From Calothrix brevissima NIES-22 (GTDB taxonomy: Bacteria > Cyanobacteriota > Cyanobacteriia > Cyanobacteriales > Nostocaceae): 64,000 nucleotides of DNA. A program made the position numbers and the translations under genes. This document shows positions 26,620 through 36,346 of the stretch, in pieces (positions within the stretch are counted from its first letter, which is position 1; every line of letters starts with the position of its first letter). The notes under the pieces were generated by a model that was given only the letters and a program-made list of their open reading frames with translations, ran no database searches and was not told where the DNA came from. The stretch is from contig NZ_AP018209.1 in assembly GCF_002367995.1 (NCBI RefSeq), forward strand, positions 1-64,000. The letters run 5' to 3'.

Positions 26620-27319
26620 TAGCTTAATAGTTCTATTGATTGTGTTTTCAGCTTTACCTGCTAAGGCTGGGGCATCTTTTCTGGAGCAACTCCAACAGGT
26701 TCTTGTGAGCCTAAAAACTTCTATTGAGCAGTACAAACAAGAATTTAGCCAACAGTGGCAAGAATTGAACGCAGATTTAAACGATGCTATCAGTTCTACA
26801 GTGGGAGATTTAGGGATACCTGATCCCTTAAAAGCTGGTAAAAAAATTAAGGTAGTTATTCAAGAACAAGAGACAGATTTAGTGCAAACTGATTCTCAAA
26901 CCCAAGGTGATAATGCTCAAAGAGACTGGCATCAATCTTATACTTATGGGCTTTCTGAATCGGTTTTGGGTAGAGAAGGACAGAAAACTCAAGCCCAAGA
27001 GGGTGAAATTTCTAATCAGGCTTTGGCAACTTCATCTAATAACGCAGATGAAGTTCAAAATGATGTGATTACTCAAGACATTTTAAAAAAGATGGCAGTG
27101 CAGAATCTGCAAACAACACTTATTACTAAGTCAATTCATAGCGAAGCCCAAAAACAAACTAGGGCTTTATCAGCCGCAAACATTAATCTGAGTGATATCT
27201 CTAGTAGGTTAGATCAACAAGCCAAGAAAGAGCAAGCTATTAGTAACTCTAGCGCTCGACAAATATTAGATGCAGCTGCATTTGCTGATGGTTTTTGGGA
27301 AAAAACAAATGATCAATAA
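26561..27319 (+). CDS. VirB5-like secreted pilus-tip protein
   Basis: The 252-residue product has a signal peptide (hydrophobic about 18-34, then SALPAKAGA), followed by a helical, glutamine-rich mature part with coiled-coil character (QYKQEFSQQWQELNADLND). This fits VirB5-type minor pilins. The C-terminal part has QTTLITKSIHSEAQKQT, also helical. It lies directly before a VirB6-like gene and overlaps it by 11 bp. Call is by topology and order rather than by motif. Confidence 0.6.
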   Translation: MKPIKNLTLALICRRLVVFSSLIVLLIVFSALPAKAGASFLEQLQQVLVSLKTSIEQYKQEFSQQWQELNADLNDAISSTVGDLGIPDPLKAGKKIKVVIQEQETDLVQTDSQTQGDNAQRDWHQSYTYGLSESVLGREGQKTQAQEGEISNQALATSSNNADEVQNDVITQDILKKMAVQNLQTTLITKSIHSEAQKQTRALSAANINLSDISSRLDQQAKKEQAISNSSARQILDAAAFADGFWEKTNDQ

Positions 27320-28361
27320 TGTAACTGGTTTCTGGTACTTACTAGATGTAACTGGACATACTAATGCTGAAGATATCGTTGATGGTGCTATCAATGGCTC
27401 ACGATTGGTTGTATCGTCATTTAATCAAGATTGGCAGGATTTAGCTAATGGTCAAAGTGAAATATATAAAGCAGTAGTCACTATTTCTGCTTTATGTGGT
27501 GTTGTATTTGTTTCTTTTTGGTCAGTGAGTTGGTATTCACGCATGATGCAGGAGGGATGGAGTCATGATGTTTTAAATGAGATGGTGTATCCGTTATTGG
27601 TGTGTTTGATGTTGACAATCAATAATGGGCAGTTACTAGCTAGCACCTCTTTAATGTTTCGCAATACAGCTATTAACTTAAATGATAAAGTGCTAAGTAT
27701 TACGCGCAACGGTATCAGCTTAAGAGATGCGATTCGTAGTACCAATATGAATCAGGCTTTTATTCTTTCAGTTCAAGCACAACTTCAAGAATGTGAAAAA
27801 GAGCCAGAGAATGGTAAAGATGACCAAGGACAACCAATTAATCCCAGAGAAATCTGTCGAGAGACTAAAATCAATCAAGCCAAACAAAAAGCTCAAGAAT
27901 ATCGCGATAAGCATGGATTACCATCTTATTCAAATAGCTGGAATCCATTAGATATTGCAGGTCAAACTATCAATTCAATGGTACAAGCTTTATCATGGAT
28001 TATCTTTAGCGGGTTACAAGCAGCGTTTCAATATGTTGTGCAAGTAGCATTTCTATTGAATGCTTACATCGCTCCTATCTTTCTAGTACTTTCGCTTTTT
28101 CCTTTTGGCACTAAACCAATCTATGCTTGGGTTGCTGGCTGGCTGGCACTTACTTTAGTACTGATGTCATATTCAATTATTTGTGGGATTGCTGCTAGTT
28201 CAATTGTGAATGCAGACAGTAATAATCCTTTATTCTTACAGCTAATAGAAGCAATTCTTTCTCCGATTTTAGCAATAGCAATAGGTGCGGGTGGAGGAAT
28301 GGCTGTTTTCTCCGGTTTCTCTAGTAGTGGTAGGTTAATCTCAGGGAGGGTATTTAGATGA
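27309..28361 (+). CDS. VirB6/TrbL-like polytopic membrane protein
   Basis: With the ATG at 27309 (MINNVTGFWYL) it has 350 residues. Membrane spans are predicted at about 63-83, 95-115, 230-265, 268-290 and 295-345, ending in a glycine-rich span (AIAIGAGGGMAVFSG). A long polar loop (about 140-215) with cysteines CEKEPE and CRETK would face the periplasm. This matches inner-membrane VirB6/TrbL channel proteins. It overlaps the next gene by 4 bp (ATGA), so translation is probably coupled. Confidence 0.75.
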   Translation: MINNVTGFWYLLDVTGHTNAEDIVDGAINGSRLVVSSFNQDWQDLANGQSEIYKAVVTISALCGVVFVSFWSVSWYSRMMQEGWSHDVLNEMVYPLLVCLMLTINNGQLLASTSLMFRNTAINLNDKVLSITRNGISLRDAIRSTNMNQAFILSVQAQLQECEKEPENGKDDQGQPINPREICRETKINQAKQKAQEYRDKHGLPSYSNSWNPLDIAGQTINSMVQALSWIIFSGLQAAFQYVVQVAFLLNAYIAPIFLVLSLFPFGTKPIYAWVAGWLALTLVLMSYSIICGIAASSIVNADSNNPLFLQLIEAILSPILAIAIGAGGGMAVFSGFSSSGRLISGRVFR

Positions 28362-29074
28362 GATTACTGGATAAGAAAGAGATTAATTTTACTCCTTTGG
28401 TATCTATAGGACAAACTGTTATTTTAATATTTTTATTTTTAATTACTCTCGCTAATTCTAGTAGATTGGGAAAAATTTCTAATAGCAAGCCGACTCTGGT
28501 TGAACTTCAAGATGGAACTTCTATTAGGGCGGTTGCGATGGGAGAAAAAGACCGCACTGACCAAGCTATTATGGATTTTGTGGGGCGGACTATGATGAAT
28601 TTGATGAGTTGGAATGCTCTCCCTAAATCATCAGACGAAAATCTCGACCCCAGAAATTTAAAAATTGACCCTGGTATCCAGATATCTGATAAAAAAGTTA
28701 CTACAAATACCTGGAATGCAGGATTTGCATTATCAGAAGATTTTCGGGCTAGTTTCTTACGCGAAATAGCAGCTTTAACGCCATCTGATGTATTTAATGG
28801 GGAGACACAATCAGCCTTAGTAGTGCGCTATCTTGCGCCTCCGCAAAAGTTATCTCCTGGGCAATGGCGTATAGATATGGTTGCCAATTTGGTGGTTTTT
28901 AAAGGTAAAGACCAGTCAGGTAAAGGAATTTCTTTTAATAAAACTATTTTTGTCAGAGCGGTAGATACGCCACCTTTACCGAATAATCCTTCAAAACAAC
29001 AGTTAGCAGCTTATAACGCCAGAATTGCGGGAATGGAAATTTATCGCATCCAAGACGTAGATTTGGGTAGGTGA
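28358..29074 (+). CDS. VirB8/TraE-like membrane-anchored protein
   Basis: The 238-residue product has one N-terminal membrane span (about residues 14-33) and a soluble periplasmic part of about 200 residues, the layout of VirB8 and TraE. The soluble part has FRASFLREIAALTP and the strand-rich WRIDMVANLVVFKGKD, consistent with a NTF2-like fold. It overlaps the VirB6 gene by 4 bp and precedes VirB10 by 4 bp. The identification is by position and topology. Confidence 0.6.
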   Translation: MRLLDKKEINFTPLVSIGQTVILIFLFLITLANSSRLGKISNSKPTLVELQDGTSIRAVAMGEKDRTDQAIMDFVGRTMMNLMSWNALPKSSDENLDPRNLKIDPGIQISDKKVTTNTWNAGFALSEDFRASFLREIAALTPSDVFNGETQSALVVRYLAPPQKLSPGQWRIDMVANLVVFKGKDQSGKGISFNKTIFVRAVDTPPLPNNPSKQQLAAYNARIAGMEIYRIQDVDLGR

Positions 29075-29078
29075 TGTT

Positions 29079-30605
29079 ATGTCAAGTCAGGTTATTGAAA
29101 ATTCAAATTCTTCTACTAATAAAGAATCTAACAATCGTAGCCAAGAATTTGCTCAGATGAATGGTGTAGAGATTGAAAAAAATTCATCATTATCGATAGA
29201 AGTAACGCTCTCTGAGGAACCAAAGGAACCAGAAGAAGTTGTCACAACTCGCCCGATAGCGGGACATCCTTTGTTGAAAGGCTTAACAGTTTCTGGTGGA
29301 GTTTTGCTATTAGTTCTGATTTTTGGGGCGATGATTGGCACATTGACAGGAGCTTTAAAAGAAAAGGGCAATAATCAAACCCAACAAAGTGCAAAAACTA
29401 GCCAAGAGATGAAAAAACAAGAGGAGGAGGAGGACGGAAATCTCAAAACAGCTATGGCTATTACTACCCAAAAAGGTGAATTGCAATCTATTAGTAAAAA
29501 AGATAATGGGGATGTATCACCCACGCCATCACCGACAACCACCCCGACAGCTACTGTTACTGTTAAGACTCAACCAAGAATAACGCGATCGCCAACAATT
29601 TATCAAGCACCGCCACCACTTATTCCAGTTACCAGACCTAGTACAAGCTATCAAGCTACTCCCCAACCTCCAGTTAGACAGCTTGCTTCTGTAACTACCC
29701 CTGCACCACAACCTAAACCCGTAAAATCTAATGTTGGCAATACCAACCCATTACCAAAGGTTAAAACCACGCCCAAAGACCCGATGCAGGAATGGTTAGC
29801 AGTAGCCAATATCGGCAATTATGCTTCTAGCGATTCTAGCAGTGGAGAATCAAACAATGAGGTGACAGATTTAAAAAATGCTGGCGTGGAAGGAGGTACA
29901 GGAGTTAGGCCAGCCAATGTTTCTAGCAATCAAGAAGTACCTCAGTCACCACAGACTAACTATGATGGCAAACGGGTATTGGTTGGGACTCGTGCGACAG
30001 GTGTAATGGAAACTCCAATTGCTTGGGTGGGTAGTGGCGTAAATAATCAGCAGCAAGCACAGAATTGTTTGATTAAACTATCAGAACCGCTCAAAGCTTT
30101 TGATGGTAAAGAAGTATTACCTAAGGGGTCTTATGTTGTTGCTATCCTCAATCCCACTAATTCAGAAATAGCTCAGATGACGGCGGTTTCTGCACTTATT
30201 AATAGTGGTGGTCAGACACAAGAAAGACAACTACCAGCAAATTCTATTTTGATATTAGGTAAAAACGGTAATTTACTAAAGGCTGAATCTCGTAAAGGTG
30301 GCAGTAATTTAGGCAATTCGCTCATAGCATCTCTGCTAGGAGGTTTATCTAAGGCTGCTGAGATCCAAAATCGCGCTAATTCCGAAACAACAATTAGCTC
30401 ATTAGGTACGACTACTACAACTACAAGTAATAGTGAGAAAGATTTAGTAGCTGGTTTTGCCCAAGGAAGTATTAATGAGATTTTGTCGAGGATGAAAAAC
30501 TCCAATGAGCAGCAATTACAAGGACTACAGCAGCAACAACAAGTGTTTGTTATTGAAGCTGGTAAGCAAGTACAAGTTTTCGTGAATCAATCTATTTTGA
30601 TATGA
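29079..30605 (+). CDS. virB10: VirB10/TrbI-like channel protein
   Basis: The 508-residue protein spans the envelope in VirB10 systems. An acidic cytosolic N-terminus (about 1-65) leads to one membrane span (about 67-90), then a proline/threonine-rich linker (about 145-225), then the C-terminal domain (about 285-430) with GTRATGVMETPIAW and LPKGSYVVAILNP. The last 80 residues are Ser/Thr/Gln-rich. The region agrees with the VirB10/TrbI fold; the order with VirB9 downstream is typical. Repeat DNA directly follows the stop. Confidence 0.8.
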   Translation: MSSQVIENSNSSTNKESNNRSQEFAQMNGVEIEKNSSLSIEVTLSEEPKEPEEVVTTRPIAGHPLLKGLTVSGGVLLLVLIFGAMIGTLTGALKEKGNNQTQQSAKTSQEMKKQEEEEDGNLKTAMAITTQKGELQSISKKDNGDVSPTPSPTTTPTATVTVKTQPRITRSPTIYQAPPPLIPVTRPSTSYQATPQPPVRQLASVTTPAPQPKPVKSNVGNTNPLPKVKTTPKDPMQEWLAVANIGNYASSDSSSGESNNEVTDLKNAGVEGGTGVRPANVSSNQEVPQSPQTNYDGKRVLVGTRATGVMETPIAWVGSGVNNQQQAQNCLIKLSEPLKAFDGKEVLPKGSYVVAILNPTNSEIAQMTAVSALINSGGQTQERQLPANSILILGKNGNLLKAESRKGGSNLGNSLIASLLGGLSKAAEIQNRANSETTISSLGTTTTTTSNSEKDLVAGFAQGSINEILSRMKNSNEQQLQGLQQQQQVFVIEAGKQVQVFVNQSILI

Positions 30606-30665
30606 AGTCGGAAGTTGGAAGTCGCAAGTCGCAAGTCGCAAGTCGCAAGTCAGAAGTCGGAAGTT
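30604..30665. repeat. Heptamer repeat (AGTCGCA type)
   Basis: The tract GTCGCAAGTCGCAAGTCGCA and its variants extend over about 60 bp. It belongs to the same class as the repeats at 43840-43960. Confidence 0.75.
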
Positions 30666-30784
30666 GGGATGAATTTGATTGCTAATTAATTTATCAAAAG
30701 CTCTCTTGCATTTTTCATTATTCTGTCTCCTGAATTCTGTCTCCTGACTTCTGCGATATTTTTCATGAATCAATATATTATGAT

Positions 30785-31603
30785 ATGAAACGTTTAAGTT
30801 TATTACTGATAACTACTTTATTTATCAGTGCTATGCCTGGCAGAGCTTTAGCACTACCGCCTGCTAGAAATGTATATTCACAAGATGCCCAAGGTCACAA
30901 CTCCAATGGAATTGATTTAAAAGTTTGGAGTGGTTACGGGCTAACTATCAACTTTATCTCTACAGGTGAAACTATTAAGCAGGTTTGGCTAGGAGACCCT
31001 TCACACTTTGCTCTTAGTTCTAATGGCAATTTATGTCAGCGTGGTGCATCAAATGATGAAAATTGTGGTACTGGAGGGGCTACAGTTTTATTTTTAAGGC
31101 AGATTAAACCGATTGATTTCCCATCTCTCACTTCTTCTGTTGATGGTAGTACTGTGATGACTGTGATTACTAATAGCTCTCTTGGTCAAAAACAGTATCA
31201 ATTTAAGTTAATTCCAGCTAAAGGTAAGCCAGAGTACACAAGTCTCATTATCAAACCTGATTCTGATAGACCAAAGCCTTTATTAGTTGAAAAGCCAAAC
31301 AACAGGAATTTAAACACTACTACCATTTCAACTCGAAATTCGGCTCAATCAAACAGATTTTCAAATAATAATTCTCCAGTTTTAAATGCTTCATCATTAA
31401 GAAATGATGCCAATTCTATTGCCCTTGGTTTAGCTGTTGCAGTTGGTAACGGCACAATTAAACCTAAGTCTGGAGAATGGCGGAAAGCACAAGATACTAT
31501 TCGCTTACTGAGGAAAGGTAAACCGAGAGTAGAGGCTATCAGATTATCAGGTATTCCCCAAAACCTCTTTAATCAATTAATTCAATGGGGGCAAAGGCGG
31601 TGA
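30785..31603 (+). CDS. virB9: VirB9/TrbG-like periplasmic protein
   Basis: The 272-residue product has a signal peptide (about residues 1-23, ending RALA). The N-terminal domain reads like VirB9/TrbG/Cag[15 protein letters not shown] (about 45-58), then [13 protein letters not shown] (about 64-76) and a strand-rich region ending near residue 160. The usual C-terminal VirB9 domain is replaced by an Asn/Ser-rich linker and a helical tail with a repeat-like [20 protein letters not shown] segment. So it is a divergent form. The next gene overlaps by 19 bp. Confidence 0.7.
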   Translation: MKRLSLLLITTLFISAMPGRALALPPARNVYSQDAQGHNSNGIDLKVWSGYGLTINFISTGETIKQVWLGDPSHFALSSNGNLCQRGASNDENCGTGGATVLFLRQIKPIDFPSLTSSVDGSTVMTVITNSSLGQKQYQFKLIPAKGKPEYTSLIIKPDSDRPKPLLVEKPNNRNLNTTTISTRNSAQSNRFSNNNSPVLNASSLRNDANSIALGLAVAVGNGTIKPKSGEWRKAQDTIRLLRKGKPRVEAIRLSGIPQNLFNQLIQWGQRR

Positions 31604-32799
31604 TTGTAAATAAAGTTATTTTCTCAACAATTTCTGTTTATTTAATTGCTATTTCACTATTGGAATTACCAAGTATAGCAATTGCAGAAATCCCAACAGT
31701 TACTCATACTTCCGGGAAATATCAATTAAAGTCTCCTGATTGGACAAAGATAAACTGGAGTAGCTTAGATCCAGTTCAGGAGCCTGGATACATCAATGTC
31801 TCATCAGATATTGCGGCTAAATTAGGCTATAATCCCTCCCGTTCTTGGTCAGCCGGACAGAATATTGATTCTGTAGTTATGTTAGGTGATGTGGAGGAAG
31901 CTTTTGCACAAAGCCAATTTACTTTGAAACTGATAGCTGACATCAGCTTAAATCAGATTGATTCTTTAAGATTACAAGATTTTGGTTTGGTTAAATGGCA
32001 GACTCTCGGTTCATTAGCTCAAGCAATTCCCAATTTGAACAATATTAATGTGAGCCAAATTAAACCTATTCAAGACTTACTTCGGAAGTCGGGTATTTCT
32101 CCCAATGGTACAATTTCACAAGTTTTACATGACTATCCAAAAGTAAGTAATCTTCCACTCGGTAATTTAGATTTAAGTAAGTATCCGTTAAGTTCAATTC
32201 CTCAATTAACAGAAACAAGGATTAGTAAATTTCTCAATTGGCAACAAAGTTTTATTAATCAAGTTCCTGGTCTCTCTAAAGTAGCCTTTGATAAAATGCC
32301 CCAACCAATTAATTCTGGGTTGGATGTCGTTGGTATTGCTTCTGTGGTTTTAGGTAAATCTGAACGTGGAGATTCTAAAGCCAGAGACAATTATTTTGTA
32401 TCAGGTAAAGTAACTCGTTCTAATAAAACTGTTGCTGTTGCTTGTGGGGTGGGTCAAGAATGCCCTTACTTAGAATTGGGGGATGTTGCGGGGCAACAAG
32501 GTAACCTCTATGGTAAGCGTTGGGCTTCTGGTTCCTCACAAAAAGTAGATGGCGGTTTTGGCATATTGCAACGTGTCAATGGTGGTAAAGAACCTACAGG
32601 TAGGTTGGTCTATGGTTCTGGTTTCAAAGTCGTCCTCACAGGTGTTAATGAATCTACTGGGACTGCCAACTTTGGTTTATTCTTTCGTATTTGCGTTAAC
32701 TTCTTTGGGACTGGTAAATCTTGCACTCCCTACTTTATCGGCCCAGTTCCTTGGATTCCTATTAAGGAGAATGATTTAATTATTTTGGGTAAAGGATGA
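31585..32799 (+). CDS. Secreted hypothetical protein of the secretion operon
   Basis: The 404-residue product has a signal peptide (about residues 8-34). I do not recognise the family. The middle (about 105-240) reads as helical repeats with conserved prolines ([19 protein letters not shown]). The C-terminal part (about 265-404) is strand-rich with four cysteines ([28 protein letters not shown]). It lies between VirB9 and VirD4 and overlaps both neighbours, so it should be part of the channel or pilus. An alternative start is the GTG at 31600. Confidence 0.6.
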   Translation: MGAKAVIVNKVIFSTISVYLIAISLLELPSIAIAEIPTVTHTSGKYQLKSPDWTKINWSSLDPVQEPGYINVSSDIAAKLGYNPSRSWSAGQNIDSVVMLGDVEEAFAQSQFTLKLIADISLNQIDSLRLQDFGLVKWQTLGSLAQAIPNLNNINVSQIKPIQDLLRKSGISPNGTISQVLHDYPKVSNLPLGNLDLSKYPLSSIPQLTETRISKFLNWQQSFINQVPGLSKVAFDKMPQPINSGLDVVGIASVVLGKSERGDSKARDNYFVSGKVTRSNKTVAVACGVGQECPYLELGDVAGQQGNLYGKRWASGSSQKVDGGFGILQRVNGGKEPTGRLVYGSGFKVVLTGVNESTGTANFGLFFRICVNFFGTGKSCTPYFIGPVPWIPIKENDLIILGKG

Positions 32800-34568
32800 A
32801 GATGGCTAAAATTGCTAAAACTACCCAACCAGTAGATAATCTTGTTCCTCAAAACTTTTACAATGCGTTCTTCTCCCCGATGGGTTTGGCATTACTTGTA
32901 GGTATTGGGGCGCTAATGTTAGCGAAAGCTATGGAAGGGCGCGGCGCATCCAACAAATTAGCACGGGCGCGATGGGCGGGCGCTAGGGAGAAAACAGCAG
33001 CTCGTAAATTAGCTTGCAAACAAATTACTGAGCGCAGACATAACAGAGTAGCTCTCTACATCGGTACGCCTGTGGGTACAAAATCTCAGGTTGTTGACAA
33101 CAAACGCATTACCAATATTCCTGAAGATAAAAGCCGACTCTACTTGCCAGATGTGCAACGGGGGATTTTGGTTTGCGGCGGTGCTGGTTCGGGTAAAACC
33201 TTTTCTATGATTAACCCCCTGGTGCGTTCTGCTATTGACCAGGGACTACCAATTATCCTCTATGACTTTAAATATGCTCATCAAGAATCGGCTACATCTG
33301 CGGCTAAAGGTCAAGCAGCGAAACTGGCAGGATATGCAGCTATGCATGGGTATGAGGTTTCTATCCTCGCTCCCGGTTTTCCTGAGTCCTGTGTAGCTAA
33401 CCCCCTGGATTTCCTGCGGAGTGAAACTGATGCAGAGATGGCACGTCAATTAGCGATCGTTCTCAACCGCAATTTTAAATTATCTTCTGGCGGTGATGTC
33501 TCAGACGGTGGTTTCTTCGTTAATGCTGGAGATCAGTTGGCACAGGCAATTTTTATGCTGGCTAGGGGTACTGATTTCCCAGACATTATGATGTGCCATG
33601 CGATTCTCAGTCTGCCGAAATTGATTGACCGCATTCAACAAGCTTCTTTAAATCCTTGGGTAAAAGTTGCTTTTGACCAATTTTTGTCTGTAGCTGGTTC
33701 TCCAGAAACTGCCGCTAGTATTGTTGGTACTACGAGCGGGTTATTTACTCGCTTTATGACCCCCTCTACTCTTTCTGGCTTCTGCGGACAGACAAATATC
33801 CCCTTGGATTTGAAAGGGCGGAAAATGGTGGTGTTTGGCATGGATAAGGAGAAGCGAGATGTGATTTCTCCTTTATTGGTGTCTATTTTGCACCTTTTAT
33901 GTTCTCGCAATTTAGCTGGTAAACGCACAGAACCATTGCTATTGGCACTAGATGAATTACCAACTTTGTATTTACCAGCTTTGGTAGATTGGCTCAATCA
34001 AAATAGGGAGGATGGGTTAATTTGTTTATTGGGATTGCAAAATTTATCACAGCTTGAAAGGGCTTATTCCAAAGAAACTACTAATGCTATCTTTGGTGGT
34101 TGTGCTACAAAGGCTTTCTTTAATCCTCAAGATGATGTAGCGGCTGAACGTTTTAGTAATTTCTTAGGTGATGAACAAATTAAGCATAGAGAACGTTCGC
34201 GCAGTTCTGGTGGTAAAGGTGGTGCTAGTACTTCAATTTCTGAACAAAATAGTACCCGTAATTTATTTGAGGTGAACCAATTTAATACTTTACCGGAAGG
34301 TAGAGCCGTAATTGTTAGTCCTGGGTTTCGCTCTGGTCAAAATGTAAGTATTCCCTTATTAGAGCAGATTCGGATTCCAGCATCTGATATGAATTTGGAG
34401 TCTAAAAGTATTGAGAAATGGTACGAACTCCAACAAAAATTTATTTCCCAATCTACTCTGCTTATACCATCTGCTAAAGAGCTAGAAAGGCGAAATTTAG
34501 CAGCAGAAAGATTATTACCTTTAGTTGAGAAGCAGGCAGAAGCAAATCAAAAATTGAAAAATCTTTAG
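32796..34568 (+). CDS. virD4: VirD4/TraG-type coupling protein
   Basis: The 590-residue protein brings the relaxase-DNA complex to the channel. It has a single N-terminal hydrophobic span (about 28-50), where classic VirD4 has two. Walker A is GGAGSGKTFS (about 127-136) and Walker B is LLALDELPTLY (about 380-390). A TraG-like QNREDGL...GLQNLSQLE segment follows (about 402-425). A long unresolved C-terminal tail (about 500-590) is charged. It starts within the preceding gene and precedes two small genes. Assignment is firm. Confidence 0.9.
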   Translation: MKMAKIAKTTQPVDNLVPQNFYNAFFSPMGLALLVGIGALMLAKAMEGRGASNKLARARWAGAREKTAARKLACKQITERRHNRVALYIGTPVGTKSQVVDNKRITNIPEDKSRLYLPDVQRGILVCGGAGSGKTFSMINPLVRSAIDQGLPIILYDFKYAHQESATSAAKGQAAKLAGYAAMHGYEVSILAPGFPESCVANPLDFLRSETDAEMARQLAIVLNRNFKLSSGGDVSDGGFFVNAGDQLAQAIFMLARGTDFPDIMMCHAILSLPKLIDRIQQASLNPWVKVAFDQFLSVAGSPETAASIVGTTSGLFTRFMTPSTLSGFCGQTNIPLDLKGRKMVVFGMDKEKRDVISPLLVSILHLLCSRNLAGKRTEPLLLALDELPTLYLPALVDWLNQNREDGLICLLGLQNLSQLERAYSKETTNAIFGGCATKAFFNPQDDVAAERFSNFLGDEQIKHRERSRSSGGKGGASTSISEQNSTRNLFEVNQFNTLPEGRAVIVSPGFRSGQNVSIPLLEQIRIPASDMNLESKSIEKWYELQQKFISQSTLLIPSAKELERRNLAAERLLPLVEKQAEANQKLKNL

Positions 34569-34575
34569 GAGGTCA

Positions 34576-34980
34576 TTGATGAATAATTTATCTGAATATG
34601 AATTGCAGTTATTAAGCAAACTGCCGCTTGATATTGCAGCGTTGGTTAACAATTACCGTACTGATATTATCAATGCGGCTGAGTTTTGGGATGAGCCACC
34701 GTTGACAGTAAATCATGTTCCAGAATTTATTGAAATTTACTATGGCGATGCGGAAAGTCCTCACATTTTCATAGTAAATGGGGAACTCCAAGATTATAAC
34801 GTCACCAATTTACCTGATAAAACTAAGTCAATCTCAGTCTTAATTGATGACCAATGGGCTTATGTCCAAATTGAGGGTCAAGTAATTCTCAATCGTTTAG
34901 GAGGTGTGATTTTACCCGATGTTTTAGTTAGCCCATCAAGCCTAATCAATTCACTTGTAGGAGTAATAAATCATGGATGA
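34576..34980 (+). CDS. Small hypothetical protein after virD4
   Basis: The 134-residue product is acidic and has no signal or membrane span. It overlaps the next gene by 8 bp. Its second half (SISVLIDDQWAYVQIEGQVILNRLG) loosely resembles a segment of the next protein (SVRIMIGKDKVYHVKDGKVLSDKLG), so the two may share a small beta domain. Function is unknown. Confidence 0.6.
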   Translation: MMNNLSEYELQLLSKLPLDIAALVNNYRTDIINAAEFWDEPPLTVNHVPEFIEIYYGDAESPHIFIVNGELQDYNVTNLPDKTKSISVLIDDQWAYVQIEGQVILNRLGGVILPDVLVSPSSLINSLVGVINHG

Positions 34981-36346
34981 AATTAAAGGAGAAGCTAAAC
35001 AAGTGCAACATGATTATTTAGAAATCCTTGATGATATTCTGCATAAGCTATTAGAGAAGGGTAAGTTTCAAGAGTTAGACACCACTAAAGAATTATCAAT
35101 TTACGTTGGTAACCAACCCAAGTATAAGGGTCATCCTGATGGCGAAGTTTCTGTAAATTTGATGACTCCAGAACTGGTAGATAAAATCAATACGGCTATC
35201 AACAACCCGCAAAATTTGCAAGGTTCTGTTCGTATCATGATTGGTAAGGATAAAGTCTATCATGTGAAGGATGGAAAGGTTTTAAGCGATAAGTTGGGTT
35301 TGAATAACCTCCTGAGTCAGAATCAATCCCAGTCTCAACAACCAGTCAAAACAGTACAACAATCTTCATCTCTTGAGAATTTACAAAAGCAGGTTGAAGC
35401 TTTACAACAGAAAGTTAAAAACCAGCAAATTTTGATTGATAGTTTCGCTAGTCAAAAGCAATCAAGTGTTGAAGTTACTCAAAAGCTATCAACTGATTTG
35501 ATTAGTCTGAAACAAGCTTTTGATGCTCAACAACAAACGATTGAGCAATTGCAGAAAGGTCTGGATGCTATCAAGAAACACAATAACCCTGTGCTAAAGA
35601 ATGTCAACTTAAGTAAATGGATCAACTCGATTGAGACTAAAGCTAAGAACACTGCTAAAAATCTTTATGAACAGGTGAAAACTACTCTCACTCCTAAAGC
35701 CGATAAAGTCAAAGCTCAACTAGAGACCCAAATCATCAGTTTAAAAGAGCAGATGAATCAACAAATGGAGTCTGTTGTAGCTGAAATGAGGTCACAACTT
35801 GCAGCTGTTAAAAGCGATTTTGAGTCTAATGTGGGTGTAGTTAAGGATGGTATTGGTGAAGTTAAGCAGTTAGTTAGTGATGAAATTCAGCATGGTATGG
35901 AGCGTCATCAAGCGGCTATGGGTGCTGTTGGGAGTAAGGTTTCACAGGAAGTTAATACAGTCCATAAACAGATGACTAAAGCTGTTGGCGATTTACATTC
36001 GGCTACTAATCATGCTGTGAAGCAGAATGTAGAAAAAGTTACTAACACTGTGATGGATATCAAAACTAAGGCGCTGGCTAAGAGCGTGGATTCTATGCTG
36101 CATCTTTTTGGTGATTTGCATCAAGATGGTTCTCGTAGTTATGAGAGTAAAAATTACAATTTTTATCAAAATGGCGATAGTATTACTGTTACGGCTAAAG
36201 ATGGTCGGGCGGTAATGATAGACGGTGATTTGACTGCTCAAGCTACAGAGAAAGATGTTGAATCTTTGGAGGTAGTAGAAGAAGTAGTTTCTGATTATTT
36301 AAAGCACAGCCCTACCCAATCTCAATCAGCAAAATTGAGAAGATAG
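34973..36346 (+). CDS. Long coiled-coil protein of the transfer operon
   Basis: The 457-residue product has a small beta-type N-terminal domain (about 25-105) followed by a long coiled coil. Parts read LENLQKQVEALQQKVKNQQI (about 138-157) and later amphipathic repeats with Q/K/V/S (about 225-380). A short globular end (about 390-440) with YNFYQNGDSITVTAKDGRAV follows. There is no membrane span. It is the last gene of the operon, 45 bp ahead of a strong terminator. A role in holding or spacing transfer components is a guess. Confidence 0.65.
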   Translation: MDEIKGEAKQVQHDYLEILDDILHKLLEKGKFQELDTTKELSIYVGNQPKYKGHPDGEVSVNLMTPELVDKINTAINNPQNLQGSVRIMIGKDKVYHVKDGKVLSDKLGLNNLLSQNQSQSQQPVKTVQQSSSLENLQKQVEALQQKVKNQQILIDSFASQKQSSVEVTQKLSTDLISLKQAFDAQQQTIEQLQKGLDAIKKHNNPVLKNVNLSKWINSIETKAKNTAKNLYEQVKTTLTPKADKVKAQLETQIISLKEQMNQQMESVVAEMRSQLAAVKSDFESNVGVVKDGIGEVKQLVSDEIQHGMERHQAAMGAVGSKVSQEVNTVHKQMTKAVGDLHSATNHAVKQNVEKVTNTVMDIKTKALAKSVDSMLHLFGDLHQDGSRSYESKNYNFYQNGDSITVTAKDGRAVMIDGDLTAQATEKDVESLEVVEEVVSDYLKHSPTQSQSAKLRR

